9,453 nucleotides of DNA from CAKOSP01 sp964372145 (GCA_964372145.1 CAYJPM010000037.1:1-9453), one strand, 5' to 3'. Counted from the stretch's first letter, positions 1 through 6,750 are shown. Program-made: numbers and translations. The notes: generated by a model not told the origin, from the sequence alone.

Positions 1-350
1 TCAGCAACTTCATCATTTAAACCTAAATTAAGTACAGTATCCATCATACCAGGCATACTAGCTCTAGCACCACTTCTTACTGATACTAATAATGGTTTTT
101 CATTATCACCAAATTTTTTACCAGTAACTTTTTCAAGTTCTAATAATTTCTCATTTATTTGAGATATTACTTCTTCAGATAATTTTTCTTTATCATCATA
201 ATATTTATTACAAGCTTCTGTTGAAACTGTAAAGCCTCTAGGAACGGGTAAACCAATATTTGTCATCTCAGCAAGATTAGCACCTTTACCCCCAAGGATA
301 TTTTTCATTGACTTGTTTCCTTCATTAAAGGAATACACATATTTTTCCAT
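1..350 (-). CDS. ppdK: Pyruvate, phosphate dikinase, N-terminal part (runs off window)
   Basis: Only the first 116 codons are present and the gene continues beyond position 1. The translation begins MEKYVYSFNEG and contains GGKGANLAEM (residues 20-29), GLPVPRGFTV (33-42), SVRSGA (90-95) and MPGMMDT (99-105). These are signature blocks of the N-terminal ATP-grasp nucleotide-binding domain of PPDK. The MPGMMDT block favours PPDK over PEP synthase. The enzyme interconverts ATP, phosphate and pyruvate with AMP, PPi and PEP in the cytoplasm; in anaerobic Bacillota it often works in the glycolytic direction with PPi. The ATG is preceded by a perfect AGGAGG (356-361) at 5-nt spacing, so the start is secure. 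A terminator lies just upstream, so the gene probably has its own promoter. Confidence 0.95.
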   Translation of the reverse strand, partial: MEKYVYSFNEGNKSMKNILGGKGANLAEMTNIGLPVPRGFTVSTEACNKYYDDKEKLSEEVISQINEKLLELEKVTGKKFGDNEKPLLVSVRSGARASMPGMMDTVLNLGLNDEVA

Positions 351-369
351 ATTTTCCTCCTATGATTTC

Positions 370-398
370 ATTGTATAGCAGAAAAAAAATAAATGCAA
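370..398 (-). promoter_or_regulatory. Candidate ppdK promoter
   Basis: On the minus strand, TACAAT (375-370, five of six matches to TATAAT) lies 17 nt downstream of TTGCAT (398-393, a weak -35 that falls inside the preceding terminator stem). The predicted start near 363 gives a very short leader that begins at the AGGAGG. The terminator upstream makes a promoter in this 57-nt gap likely, but the exact boxes are tentative. Confidence 0.4.
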
Positions 399-409
399 GC
401 ATTTATTTT
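386..409 (-). terminator. Rho-independent terminator after the xerC/209-aa operon
   Basis: On the minus strand AAAATAAATGC and GCATTTATTTT pair perfectly around a two-base centre (effectively a CTTG loop) and are followed by a run of T. The hairpin begins within the stop codon of the 209-residue gene (408-410). It separates that gene from ppdK. Confidence 0.8.
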
Positions 410-1037
410 ATATTTTTTCTCGATTGTCGTCTATATAATTTTCATATAAATCTATATTGTTTTGATTTAATAAAACTTTATGTATATAATTAATTTCTTT
501 TAATTTATAATCTAATATTATATATTTATTTTTATATTCTAAACTTTTATCTTGAAAATTTATTTTAACTAATCTATCTATATCATCATATTTAACTAAT
601 CTTTTTCTAGTATCAGATAAATCATCTCTAACTTCATTATCATGTCTAGTACCTTTTTCTAATTCATCTTCCCACCATTTTTCTTCAATAAGTAAATTAT
701 TTTTTTCTGTATTTAATACATTTTTTAAATTATTTTTTTCTTCATTTTCTTGACTTAACAATCTTTTAATTTTAATATCTATTATTTCTATATATCTGTT
801 AGTATAATCTATAAAACCATTATAAAAATTATATTCATCAATTAAAATCCACAAAACATCTTCTTTATCAAAATTATTATTAGATTTATATTCATTTATT
901 TTACGTTCAAATAAATCTATTAAAGCTTTTTTATAAGAAACAATATACTTCTCAAAAATATTACTATCTATTTTCCTTTTTAAAAAATTATGTAATTGTG
1001 TGTACTTATTATTAAATATCTCTAATTCACTAACCAT
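408..1037 (-). CDS. Unknown charged helical (coiled-coil-like) protein, 209 aa
   Basis: I do not recognise this family. The protein is rich in Lys, Asn, Glu and Ile, has no Cys, no signal peptide and no membrane segment, so it is probably cytoplasmic. Residues about 80-150 look like a charged coiled coil (IKRLLSQENEEKNNLKNVL..., then a WWEDELEKGTRHDNEVRDD stretch). Its ATG overlaps the TAA of the upstream recombinase gene by one base (TAATG). An AAGGGAGGT ribosome binding site (1047-1055) lies inside the end of that gene, which indicates one transcript and translational coupling. A strong terminator follows directly. Full length, clean frame, and base composition like its neighbours support a real gene. 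Its role is unknown; a link to chromosome resolution is suggested only by position. Confidence 0.8.
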   Translation of the reverse strand: MVSELEIFNNKYTQLHNFLKRKIDSNIFEKYIVSYKKALIDLFERKINEYKSNNNFDKEDVLWILIDEYNFYNGFIDYTNRYIEIIDIKIKRLLSQENEEKNNLKNVLNTEKNNLLIEEKWWEDELEKGTRHDNEVRDDLSDTRKRLVKYDDIDRLVKINFQDKSLEYKNKYIILDYKLKEINYIHKVLLNQNNIDLYENYIDDNREKI

Positions 1038-1930
1038 TATTTATTTACCTCCCTTGGATGAGCTTTTAAATATACCTCTTTAATTCTATCATTTGAAACA
1101 TGTGTATAAACTTCAGTAGTACTTAAACTTTCATGTCCAAGTAATTCTTGCACTGTTTTTATATCTGCTCCATTATTAAGTAAATGAGTAGCAAACGTAT
1201 GTCTAAGTGTATGCACACTTATATTATGTTTAACAGATAAAACATTAGTACTACTCTTTACTATTTTTTCTATACTACCCTTACCTAATTTATTACCAAA
1301 TTTATTTAAAAACAAATATTCACTAGTTTTACCATTTAATAATTCTCTTCTTACACTATTTAAATATATTTCTAAATACTTCTTAGTATAATCACCGTAA
1401 TAAACTATTCTTTCTTTAGAACCTTTACCTAATACCTTAATAGTTTTATCATCAAAATTTATATTTTTTATTAATAAATTACTTACTTCACTTAACCTTA
1501 TACCAGTTGCGTATATAAGTTCCAATAATAATCTATTCCTTACACCGTATATATTATCTAAACATATACCTTCTAATATATTATCTATTTCTTCATAATT
1601 TAAATAATTTGGTAATTTTCTTTCAATTTTAGGATTAGATATTGAATTAAGTATATTAGATTTTATTATATTATTTAAAACTAAATAATTATAAAACATT
1701 CTTATAGATGTTAACTTTCTAGCAATAGTTTTATTACTTAATTTCTTTTCGTCAAGTAACTTCAGATAATTTCTAACATTATTTTTATCTATGTTCATAT
1801 ATTTAATTTTATTATCACTTAAAAATACTTCAAATGATAATAAATCAATTTTATAATTTTTAATTGTATCTTCTGAATAATTTAATTCTAACTTTAAATA
1901 TTCTAAATATTTTTCAATAACTTCTAACAT
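1037..1930 (-). CDS. xerC: XerC/XerD-family tyrosine recombinase
   Basis: This 297-residue protein has the usual length and two-domain layout of Xer recombinases: an N-terminal SAM-like DNA-binding domain (about 1-90) and a C-terminal catalytic domain (about 105-290). All six catalytic positions are visible: Arg145 (ATGIRLSEV), Lys169 (GKGSKER), His240 and Arg243 (HTLRH), His266 (LLGHESL) and Tyr275 (VYTHV), which forms the 3'-phosphotyrosine link. Family knowledge: these enzymes resolve chromosome dimers at dif. The N-terminus (LELNYSEDTIKNY) and the KAHPR end look more like XerC than XerD, but the distinction is not firm. The start has a poor ribosome binding site (AGAAAGAT). It is first in an operon with the unknown 209-residue protein, with which its stop overlaps. 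Confidence 0.93.
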   Translation of the reverse strand: MLEVIEKYLEYLKLELNYSEDTIKNYKIDLLSFEVFLSDNKIKYMNIDKNNVRNYLKLLDEKKLSNKTIARKLTSIRMFYNYLVLNNIIKSNILNSISNPKIERKLPNYLNYEEIDNILEGICLDNIYGVRNRLLLELIYATGIRLSEVSNLLIKNINFDDKTIKVLGKGSKERIVYYGDYTKKYLEIYLNSVRRELLNGKTSEYLFLNKFGNKLGKGSIEKIVKSSTNVLSVKHNISVHTLRHTFATHLLNNGADIKTVQELLGHESLSTTEVYTHVSNDRIKEVYLKAHPREVNK

Positions 1931-1951
1931 ATTTTATATCTTTCTAAATAT

Positions 1952-1960
1952 ATTCTAACA
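1952..1960 (-). promoter_or_regulatory. Weak candidate extended -10 for xerC
   Basis: On the minus strand TGTTAGAAT (1960-1952) matches the extended -10 pattern TGnTAnAAT, 21 nt before the xerC ATG. The -35 position (TAGAAA, 1980-1975) is poor and lies within the preceding hairpin. It is listed because a terminator upstream means xerC needs a promoter here unless readthrough supplies it. Confidence 0.3.
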
Positions 1961-1965
1961 TATAA

Positions 1966-1994
1966 AAAGTTAACTTTCTATAAAAGTTAACTTT
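1966..1994 (-). terminator. Hairpin terminator after the recD2/52-aa operon
   Basis: Two copies of the 12-base palindrome AAAGTTAACTTT (1966-1977 and 1983-1994) are separated by five bases. They can pair with each other in a 12-bp stem followed on the minus strand by a short T-rich stretch. Because each arm is itself palindromic, the structure is nearly symmetric and could act in either direction, but no plus-strand gene needs it. Confidence 0.65.
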
Positions 1995-1998
1995 ATTT

Positions 1999-2157
1999 TT
2001 ACATTTTATCTTCGAAATATCCAGATACATCTTCAAAAGATGCTTCTAACATATCTTTAGCTTTATCTCTAGCTTTCTTATTCATCATTAAGTATGCGGT
2101 AGTGCCACCTATTATACCTAATGCTAAACCACCCATAACTAAATTCTTCTTATTCAC
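1999..2157 (-). CDS. Small membrane-anchored protein, 52 aa (YtxH-like architecture)
   Basis: This short gene starts with GTG and reads (M)NKKNLVMGGLALGIIGGTTAYL, then a charged tail of 28 residues ending GYFEDKM. A Gly-rich hydrophobic segment (about residues 6-24) preceded by lysines and followed by KKARDKAKDMLEAS recalls the YtxH-type small proteins of Bacillota. The resemblance is in layout only, so no family is claimed. A TGAGGTG ribosome binding site sits 6 nt before the GTG. An alternative GTG nine bases upstream would overlap that site and is less likely. It follows recD2 by 23 nt (stop codon excluded) with no terminator between, so it is probably cotranscribed. A terminator hairpin follows its stop. 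Confidence 0.75.
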   Translation of the reverse strand: MNKKNLVMGGLALGIIGGTTAYLMMNKKARDKAKDMLEASFEDVSGYFEDKM

Positions 2158-2180
2158 TTTTAACACCTCAGTAATATTAT

Positions 2181-4367
2181 TTACATATTATCCAATATTA
2201 TACTCATTAATTTTTCTTTTAAAGTAGTATTTCTATTATTAGCTCTATCATTTCTAACGCCACTAGCAAAAACAGATGGATCACCTAGTAATATTAATGA
2301 TTTTTTTGCACGAGATACACCAGTATATAATAATTTATTATACATCATTACATAATATTCTTTAACTATAGGCATAATTACATGATCAAACTCACTACCT
2401 TGACTTTTATGTATAGATATTGCATATGCATGTTTAATATTACTCAAATACTTTTTAGGAACTTCCAAAACATTACCATCAAAATCTATTTCAATAATAG
2501 GTTTAACACCATTAATAATTTTTCTTATATAACCTATATCACCATTATATACGTTATTATCAGGATCATTAACAAGTTGTAATACTTTATCACCTTCCCT
2601 AAATAATATGTCATTATGAATTATTTCATTTTTTGATTTATCTTTCTGATTATAAATATCTCTAACTATTTTATTAAGATTATCTATTCCATTTTCTCCT
2701 TTATACATTGGAGCAAGTATTTGCATATTATCAGCAGTATATCCTTTATCTTTTGCATTTAATATAACTTTTTTAATTATTAAAGATAAATTATTACTAT
2801 CAGTATTTATAAAATTGTAATCGTCTTTCTTAGTTAAAAAATCTTCCTCTAATTCCTGATTCTTAATTTCTTTAGCTAAATAAGGTATAAATGAATTATC
2901 ACTTTGACGATATATTTTAGTAAGAGGAATATAATTAAATATATCACTTTCTATTAAGTTGTTTAATACAAGTCCTGCTCCTACAGATGGAAGCTGAAAA
3001 GAATCTCCTACTAATATTAGTTTGACATTAGTTTTTAATGCTTTAATAAGCGCATCAAATAATTTTAAATCAATCATTGAAGCCTCATCTACTACTACTA
3101 TTTTATGCCCTGTTTTATTAAATTCATCATATTCAAATGAATCATTTTCTTTATGCCATTTTAAATATCTATGTATAGTCGTAGCGTATAAACCAGTAGA
3201 CATACTCATTTTCTTACTAGCTCTACCAGTCGGCGCTACCAATGCTATATCTTCTATTATTTCAACTGGACTTAGTTTATGTTCATTAATATATAATTTA
3301 ATTAATGCATTAAGTATTGTTGTTTTACCGGTACCGGGTCCTCCTGATATAATAGACACATTATTATTAAGAGCAACTTTAATAGCTTTCTTCTGCTCTA
3401 TATCATAATTAATATTAATCATATTTTCTAGTGATAATATTTTGTCATCAAAATCTTTAATTACTTTAGTCTTACTATCTAATATTTTCTTAAGATTATA
3501 ACAAATAGAATTTTCTGCATCATAATACTCTTTTAAATATATTTTATTATCTTCTATTATAATTTCTTTTTCATTTACTAGATACTCAAATATTTCATCA
3601 TATTTATCACTACCTAAACTAAGTTTAAATATACTTTGTAAAGCATTACTAATCATTTCATTATCATAATACGTATGACCATCACTATTACTAATAATCT
3701 TCATAACTTCTAATACACAATTTCTAATCCTTAAAAAAGAATATTCGTCATGATTATTTAAATATAAGTGATCCAGTTTATTAAAATCAATAATTTCTTT
3801 TAACTCATAAAAATTCTCATCTATTATCTTCTCAGTTTTATCTTTATATTTATTTATTATTTTACCAGCTTCATCAACACTAAAACCTATAGTTTCAAGT
3901 TTAATAATTAAATCGCTAGTTTTATCGTAATTAATAATAGCTTTATGTATTTTATCTGCTTTACTTTGAGACATGTTTTTAACTACTAATATATTATTAA
4001 TATCCCTCATCATTTCTAAAGTATCTTCTTTATATAAATCTACTAAAGCTTCTGCCGTCTTCTTACCACATCCAGGTATAAAAGAACTAGTTAAAAACTC
4101 AATTATTTTTTCTTTAGTACTAGGTAATAACAATTTATATTGTTTAACATTTAACTGATATTTACCATATTTTTGATTAAGTTCATAATCACCAATAAGT
4201 TCCATCATTACATCATATTTTAAATCATAAAAATTACCTACAATTTGCGTTGTAGTATTTTCTAACTTATCTACAGTACTAGTCTTTACTTTTAAAAGCG
4301 CTACTGTGTAACCGTTATCTTCATTTTGATATATAATTTTACTTATTTTTCCTGTAATTGTATGCAC
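2181..4367 (-). CDS. recD2: RecD2-type ATP-dependent DNA helicase
   Basis: This 728-residue superfamily 1B helicase has the normal RecD2 (YrrC) length and order: an N-terminal OB-like region (about 1-80), a helix-hairpin-helix (IPGCGKKTAEAL, 97-108), then motor domains. Visible motifs are Walker A GGPGTGKT (342-349), APTGRA (378-383), DEAS (427-430), GDSFQLPSVGAG (454-465), YRQ (486-488), SIHKSQGSEFD (651-661) and YTGVSRAK (681-688). The long N-terminal extension and lack of a RecBC context mark it as RecD2, a 5'-to-3' helicase involved in repair and replication-fork maintenance rather than a RecBCD subunit. The start is GTG, supported by AGGTGAT just upstream and by conservation-type residues immediately after (ITGKISKIIYQNEDNGYTV). 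The 52-residue gene follows in the same operon. Confidence 0.96.
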   Translation of the reverse strand: MHTITGKISKIIYQNEDNGYTVALLKVKTSTVDKLENTTTQIVGNFYDLKYDVMMELIGDYELNQKYGKYQLNVKQYKLLLPSTKEKIIEFLTSSFIPGCGKKTAEALVDLYKEDTLEMMRDINNILVVKNMSQSKADKIHKAIINYDKTSDLIIKLETIGFSVDEAGKIINKYKDKTEKIIDENFYELKEIIDFNKLDHLYLNNHDEYSFLRIRNCVLEVMKIISNSDGHTYYDNEMISNALQSIFKLSLGSDKYDEIFEYLVNEKEIIIEDNKIYLKEYYDAENSICYNLKKILDSKTKVIKDFDDKILSLENMININYDIEQKKAIKVALNNNVSIISGGPGTGKTTILNALIKLYINEHKLSPVEIIEDIALVAPTGRASKKMSMSTGLYATTIHRYLKWHKENDSFEYDEFNKTGHKIVVVDEASMIDLKLFDALIKALKTNVKLILVGDSFQLPSVGAGLVLNNLIESDIFNYIPLTKIYRQSDNSFIPYLAKEIKNQELEEDFLTKKDDYNFINTDSNNLSLIIKKVILNAKDKGYTADNMQILAPMYKGENGIDNLNKIVRDIYNQKDKSKNEIIHNDILFREGDKVLQLVNDPDNNVYNGDIGYIRKIINGVKPIIEIDFDGNVLEVPKKYLSNIKHAYAISIHKSQGSEFDHVIMPIVKEYYVMMYNKLLYTGVSRAKKSLILLGDPSVFASGVRNDRANNRNTTLKEKLMSIILDNM

Positions 4368-4382
4368 TTTATCACCTGTTTC

Positions 4383-4391
4383 ATTATAACA
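4383..4391 (-). promoter_or_regulatory. Extended -10 promoter for recD2
   Basis: On the minus strand TGTTATAAT (4391-4383) is a perfect TGn plus TATAAT extended -10. No good -35 is seen at 16-18 nt, which is tolerated with an extended -10. The expected start near 4376-4378 leaves about 10 nt before the GTG, so the AGGTGAT would lie at the very 5' end of the mRNA. Confidence 0.5.
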
Positions 4392-4395
4392 AATA

Positions 4396-4427
4396 AAAAG
4401 TTAAATAGATACTACCATTTAACTTTT
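4396..4427 (-). terminator. Rho-independent terminator after the mtaB/DUF1292 operon
   Basis: AAAAGTTAAAT (4396-4406) and ATTTAACTTTT (4417-4427) form a perfect 11-bp stem with a 10-base loop, followed on the minus strand by TATTTGTT. It starts 7 nt after the TAA of the DUF1292-like gene and lies just before the recD2 promoter. It shares the AAAGTTAA core with the hairpin at 1966-1994. Confidence 0.75.
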
Positions 4428-4434
4428 AAAACAT

Positions 4435-4650
4435 TTAATTCAATAATTCTTTATTTTTAGATAAAAATAACTCCATAGCTTTTTTAAATTCTTCTTCATC
4501 TTTAAGATTATCTAATTCATTACCAACCTTACGCTTTATAAAAAAATCATTTTCATCTTTACTATTAGATAAATAAAAATAATTATCAATTACATCCATA
4601 ATAATATATTCTTTATTTTCAAATTCTATAATACTAACTTCTTTGTCCAT
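4435..4650 (-). CDS. DUF1292-like small protein, 71 aa
   Basis: The translation MDKEVSIIEFENKEYIIMDVID, then a short beta-rich section, DENDFFIKRKVGNELDNL and an acidic helical end DEEEFKKAMELF, fits the DUF1292 (YrzB-type) layout of small Bacillota proteins of unknown function. This rests on pattern recognition and is moderate. In Bacillus, yrzB lies in an alaS-yrzL-yrrK-yrzB cluster near yrrC (recD2), and here it is directly upstream of recD2, which agrees. Only three bases (GTC) precede the ATG before the assembly gap. Its ribosome binding site therefore cannot be seen and a longer N-terminus cannot be excluded. A terminator follows its stop. Confidence 0.7.
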   Translation of the reverse strand: MDKEVSIIEFENKEYIIMDVIDNYFYLSNSKDENDFFIKRKVGNELDNLKDEEEFKKAMELFLSKNKELLN

Positions 4651-4653
4651 GAC

Positions 4654-4753
4654 NNNNNNNNNNNNNNNNNNNNNNNNNNNNNNNNNNNNNNNNNNNNNNN
4701 NNNNNNNNNNNNNNNNNNNNNNNNNNNNNNNNNNNNNNNNNNNNNNNNNNNNN
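4654..4753. other. Assembly gap of exactly 100 Ns
   Basis: One hundred consecutive N bases is the conventional placeholder for a gap of unknown size. The true distance between the flanking genes, and any gene inside, is unknown. Reading frames that cross it are artefacts. Confidence 0.97.
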
Positions 4754-4879
4754 TAATAAATTTTTCTTTATTCGCGCTAAAGATTCAGCTTTTTCTTTTT
4801 TTGTAACTTTATATTGTATTTTTTGTCCACTAGTAGAATTCATAATAGAACTTTTAATTGTAGCATTTGTTTTATCCAT
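4754..4879 (-). CDS. Unknown gene, N-terminal 42 codons, cut by the assembly gap
   Basis: The visible product begins MDKTNATIKSSIMNSTSGQK and ends at the gap with KAESLARIKKNLL. It is basic and Ser/Thr/Asn-rich at the start, then helical and lysine-rich. I do not recognise it. The ATG follows the mtaB stop after two bases, and a GAGGAGAAA ribosome binding site lies inside the last mtaB codons. This shows it is a real, cotranscribed gene and not a shadow frame. Its C-terminus and length are lost in the gap. It does not look like the IreB or RuvX proteins that often accompany DUF1292 genes. Confidence 0.7.
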
Positions 4880-4881
4880 TT

Positions 4882-6120
4882 TTATTTCTCCTCTTTATCT
4901 TTAATTATAATATCATAAAATTCATTCAATTTACAACTTTTATCTAATTTAATCTTTAAAAAGTTTGTTGTATGACCAACAGAGTAATCTTCTTTTACTT
5001 CATCTACTAACACTTCTAAAGTATTACCTACAAACTTTTTATAATATTCTTTTTCCAAACTATCAGATAAACCTAATAACTTCTTAGATCTTATCTTTAT
5101 ATCTTTAGGATTAACGTGTTCATCCATTTTACTAGATGCAGTACCTTCTCTATCTGAGTAAGAAAATACATGTATTTTACTAAATTTAATTTTCTTACAA
5201 AATTCAAAAGTCTCTTCAAATAATTCATCAGTTTCATAAGGATGACCCACTATTACATCAGTAGATATATTAATATCTTTATTAATACTTCTTATTGATT
5301 TAATCTTTTCATAATAATACTTAGTATCATATTTTCTATTCATTCTTTTAAGTATTACATCACTACCAGCTTGAAGCGGTATATGTAAATGATTACATAA
5401 TACTTTGTTATTTTTTAATAATTCTAAAAACTCACTATCTAATTCAGTTATTTCTATACTAGATAATCTAATTCTCTTAATACCAGTTATTTTAGATAAC
5501 TCATCTATTAATTTATATAATTTAGGATAACTACCAGTATGTATACCAGTTAACACTATTTCTTTATATCCATTACTAGCTAAATTACTAACTTCATTTA
5601 TTACATCACTAAATTCTTTAAATCTAATATTACCTCTTACATAAGGTATAATACAATAAGAACAATAATTATTACATCCATCTTGGATTTTAACATAAGC
5701 TCTTATTTGATCAAAATCATTTATTTCCATATTTTCAAATTCTAAATTATTTACATTACATATATTAATATATTTATTATTAGTTTTAACATACTCATCT
5801 ATTAAAAAAGGTATCCTAGTTTTATCTTTAGTACCTATTAGTATATCTACATTTATGTCATTAAATATATCTTTATTATTTTGAGTACTACAACCACATA
5901 TAACAAATATACAATTATTATTTTCTCTTCTTATATGTCTTGCTAATTTTAAACTTTTACTATCTGATGTATTAGTAACACTACAAGTATTTAAAATTAC
6001 TATATCACTATCTTTTATATTATTACAATCTTCATAACCTTTAGTTAATAAACATTCTCTAATATAATTAGATTCATACATATTAACTTTACAACCTAAA
6101 GTCTCTATATGAAACTTCAT
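4882..6120 (-). CDS. mtaB: MtaB: tRNA (N6-threonylcarbamoyladenosine-C2)-methylthiotransferase
   Basis: This 412-residue radical-SAM enzyme has the three-part methylthiotransferase layout. First is an N-terminal UPF0004 domain with cluster ligands Cys10 (TLGCKVNMYES), Cys46 (NTCSVTN) and Cys77 (CGCSTQ). Next is the radical-SAM domain with CNNYCSYC, ligands Cys149, Cys153 and Cys156. Last is a C-terminal TRAM-like domain (about 358-408). TLGCKVNxYES and the IQDGCNNYCSYCIIPYVRG block point to MtaB (YqeV) rather than MiaB or RimO. Family role: it converts t6A37 to ms2t6A37 in tRNAs reading ANN codons. It is somewhat shorter than the roughly 450-residue Bacillus protein. The usual VGFPGET block reads VGHPYET (291-297). 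The ATG has a GGGTGG ribosome binding site. It is second in an operon, 9 nt after the membrane-protein gene. Confidence 0.94.
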   Translation of the reverse strand: MKFHIETLGCKVNMYESNYIRECLLTKGYEDCNNIKDSDIVILNTCSVTNTSDSKSLKLARHIRRENNNCIFVICGCSTQNNKDIFNDINVDILIGTKDKTRIPFLIDEYVKTNNKYINICNVNNLEFENMEINDFDQIRAYVKIQDGCNNYCSYCIIPYVRGNIRFKEFSDVINEVSNLASNGYKEIVLTGIHTGSYPKLYKLIDELSKITGIKRIRLSSIEITELDSEFLELLKNNKVLCNHLHIPLQAGSDVILKRMNRKYDTKYYYEKIKSIRSINKDINISTDVIVGHPYETDELFEETFEFCKKIKFSKIHVFSYSDREGTASSKMDEHVNPKDIKIRSKKLLGLSDSLEKEYYKKFVGNTLEVLVDEVKEDYSVGHTTNFLKIKLDKSCKLNEFYDIIIKDKEEK

Positions 6121-6129
6121 AAAACCACC

Positions 6130-6603
6130 CTAACTTAACATAGATTTCAAATTTTTTAAAGCCTTTAAAAATTCTTCTTCTTTTTGATAACTAATAACTC
6201 TTACTGAAGATGTATCTGGCACTACTATATTTTCATTATAATCACTACTAGTTTCTATTTTTTTCACTAATAAACCATCTATTTCTTTTTCTTCACTATA
6301 ACTAATCGTACAATTATTATTTTTCTTAATTAACTCATCATAACTAATTATAGCTTTTTCTTCCTGTTCTTTTTCAAAAGAAACAAAATTATTTGTTAAA
6401 CTTTCATTATCTTTAAGTATAGCTTCATTAATTAACTCTAGTTCAGATTTACTTTTACTTTCATTAAGAACTTCTTCATTTATTTTAATAAAATATATTA
6501 ATGTTATTATAAGTATTAATAATACTATAACAGCAAAAAAGAAAACAAAATCAACAAACGTCAACGTTTCTAAAAAATCTTTCATATCATATAATATTTG
6601 CAT
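6130..6603 (-). CDS. Single-pass membrane protein of unknown function, 157 aa
   Basis: The product starts MQILYDMKDFLETLTFVDF, followed by a long hydrophobic segment (about residues 17-40, VFFFAVIVLLILIITLIYFI). The remainder, about 115 residues, is charged, acidic and probably cytoplasmic. It carries a Glu/Lys/Asn-rich linker and a short terminal helix (EEEFLKALKNLKSML). I recognise no domain. I chose the ATG at 6603 because AGGTGG (6609-6614) sits 5 nt before it. A GTG at 6612 would extend the frame by three codons but overlaps that ribosome binding site. It is first in the operon with mtaB, behind a strong promoter, and its TAG stop is 9 nt from the mtaB start. Confidence 0.8.
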   Translation of the reverse strand: MQILYDMKDFLETLTFVDFVFFFAVIVLLILIITLIYFIKINEEVLNESKSKSELELINEAILKDNESLTNNFVSFEKEQEEKAIISYDELIKKNNNCTISYSEEKEIDGLLVKKIETSSDYNENIVVPDTSSVRVISYQKEEEFLKALKNLKSMLS

Positions 6604-6633
6604 ATATACCACCTATACATATAATTTTAACAT

Positions 6634-6649
6634 TAAACTTAAAAGTTTA
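6634..6649. repeat. Short inverted repeat in the operon leader
   Basis: TAAACTT and AAGTTTA flank a two-base centre, about 30 nt before the start codon of the membrane-protein gene. It could form a weak RNA hairpin or be a protein-binding half-site pair. In so AT-rich a region it may be chance. Confidence 0.3.
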
Positions 6650-6667
6650 TAATATTAAAACAAAAAC

Positions 6668-6687
6668 TTTACAAACGCAAATGTAAA
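6668..6687. repeat. Inverted repeat over the predicted transcription start (possible operator)
   Basis: TTTACA (6668-6673) and TGTAAA (6682-6687) flank eight bases. The predicted start of the adjacent promoter (about 6684) falls inside it. On the minus strand TTTACATT occurs at 6687-6680 and again at 6710-6703 in the promoter spacer, 23 bp apart. This arrangement could be an operator or an RNA hairpin at the transcript's 5' end. Confidence 0.35.
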
Positions 6688-6690
6688 TAT

Positions 6691-6719
6691 ATTATATCAC
6701 ATAATGTAAAAATTGACAA
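6691..6719 (-). promoter_or_regulatory. Strong sigma-A-type promoter for the membrane protein/mtaB operon
   Basis: On the minus strand TTGTCA (6719-6714) is followed after exactly 17 nt by TATAAT (6696-6691), preceded by TG at the extended -10 position (TGATATAAT). The start is predicted near 6684, giving a leader of about 80 nt. The -35 box overlaps the T-tract of the preceding terminator. Confidence 0.85.
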
Positions 6720-6723
6720 AAAA

Positions 6724-6750
6724 TAACAAAACAGTAAAACCGTTTTGTTA
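6724..6750 (-). terminator. Rho-independent terminator after the prepilin gene
   Basis: On the minus strand TAACAAAAC and GTTTTGTTA form a perfect 9-bp stem with a 9-base loop, then six T. The first three bases of the hairpin are the TAA stop of the prepilin gene. Confidence 0.88.

Noticed and set aside
1935..1962. A dif-like site next to xerC (TAGAATATAT resembles the left arm of Bacillota dif)
   Set aside because: The right arm does not match the expected TTATGTAAACT side, and the stretch is explained by AT-rich promoter sequence. The similarity is too weak to call.
3022..3408. A plus-strand frame of 128 codons
   Set aside because: It lies wholly inside recD2, opposite the conserved Walker A to motif III region, and has no ribosome binding site or recognisable product. 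The same applies to the plus-strand frames at 2382-2582 and 3973-4158.
4634..4879. An 81-codon frame running through the N block into the start of the DUF1292-like gene
   Set aside because: The gap size is a placeholder, so the frame across it has no meaning. Only the 42 codons before the gap are supported.
6604..6612. GTG start adding three codons to the membrane protein
   Set aside because: It overlaps the AGGTGG ribosome binding site that is correctly placed for the ATG at 6603.
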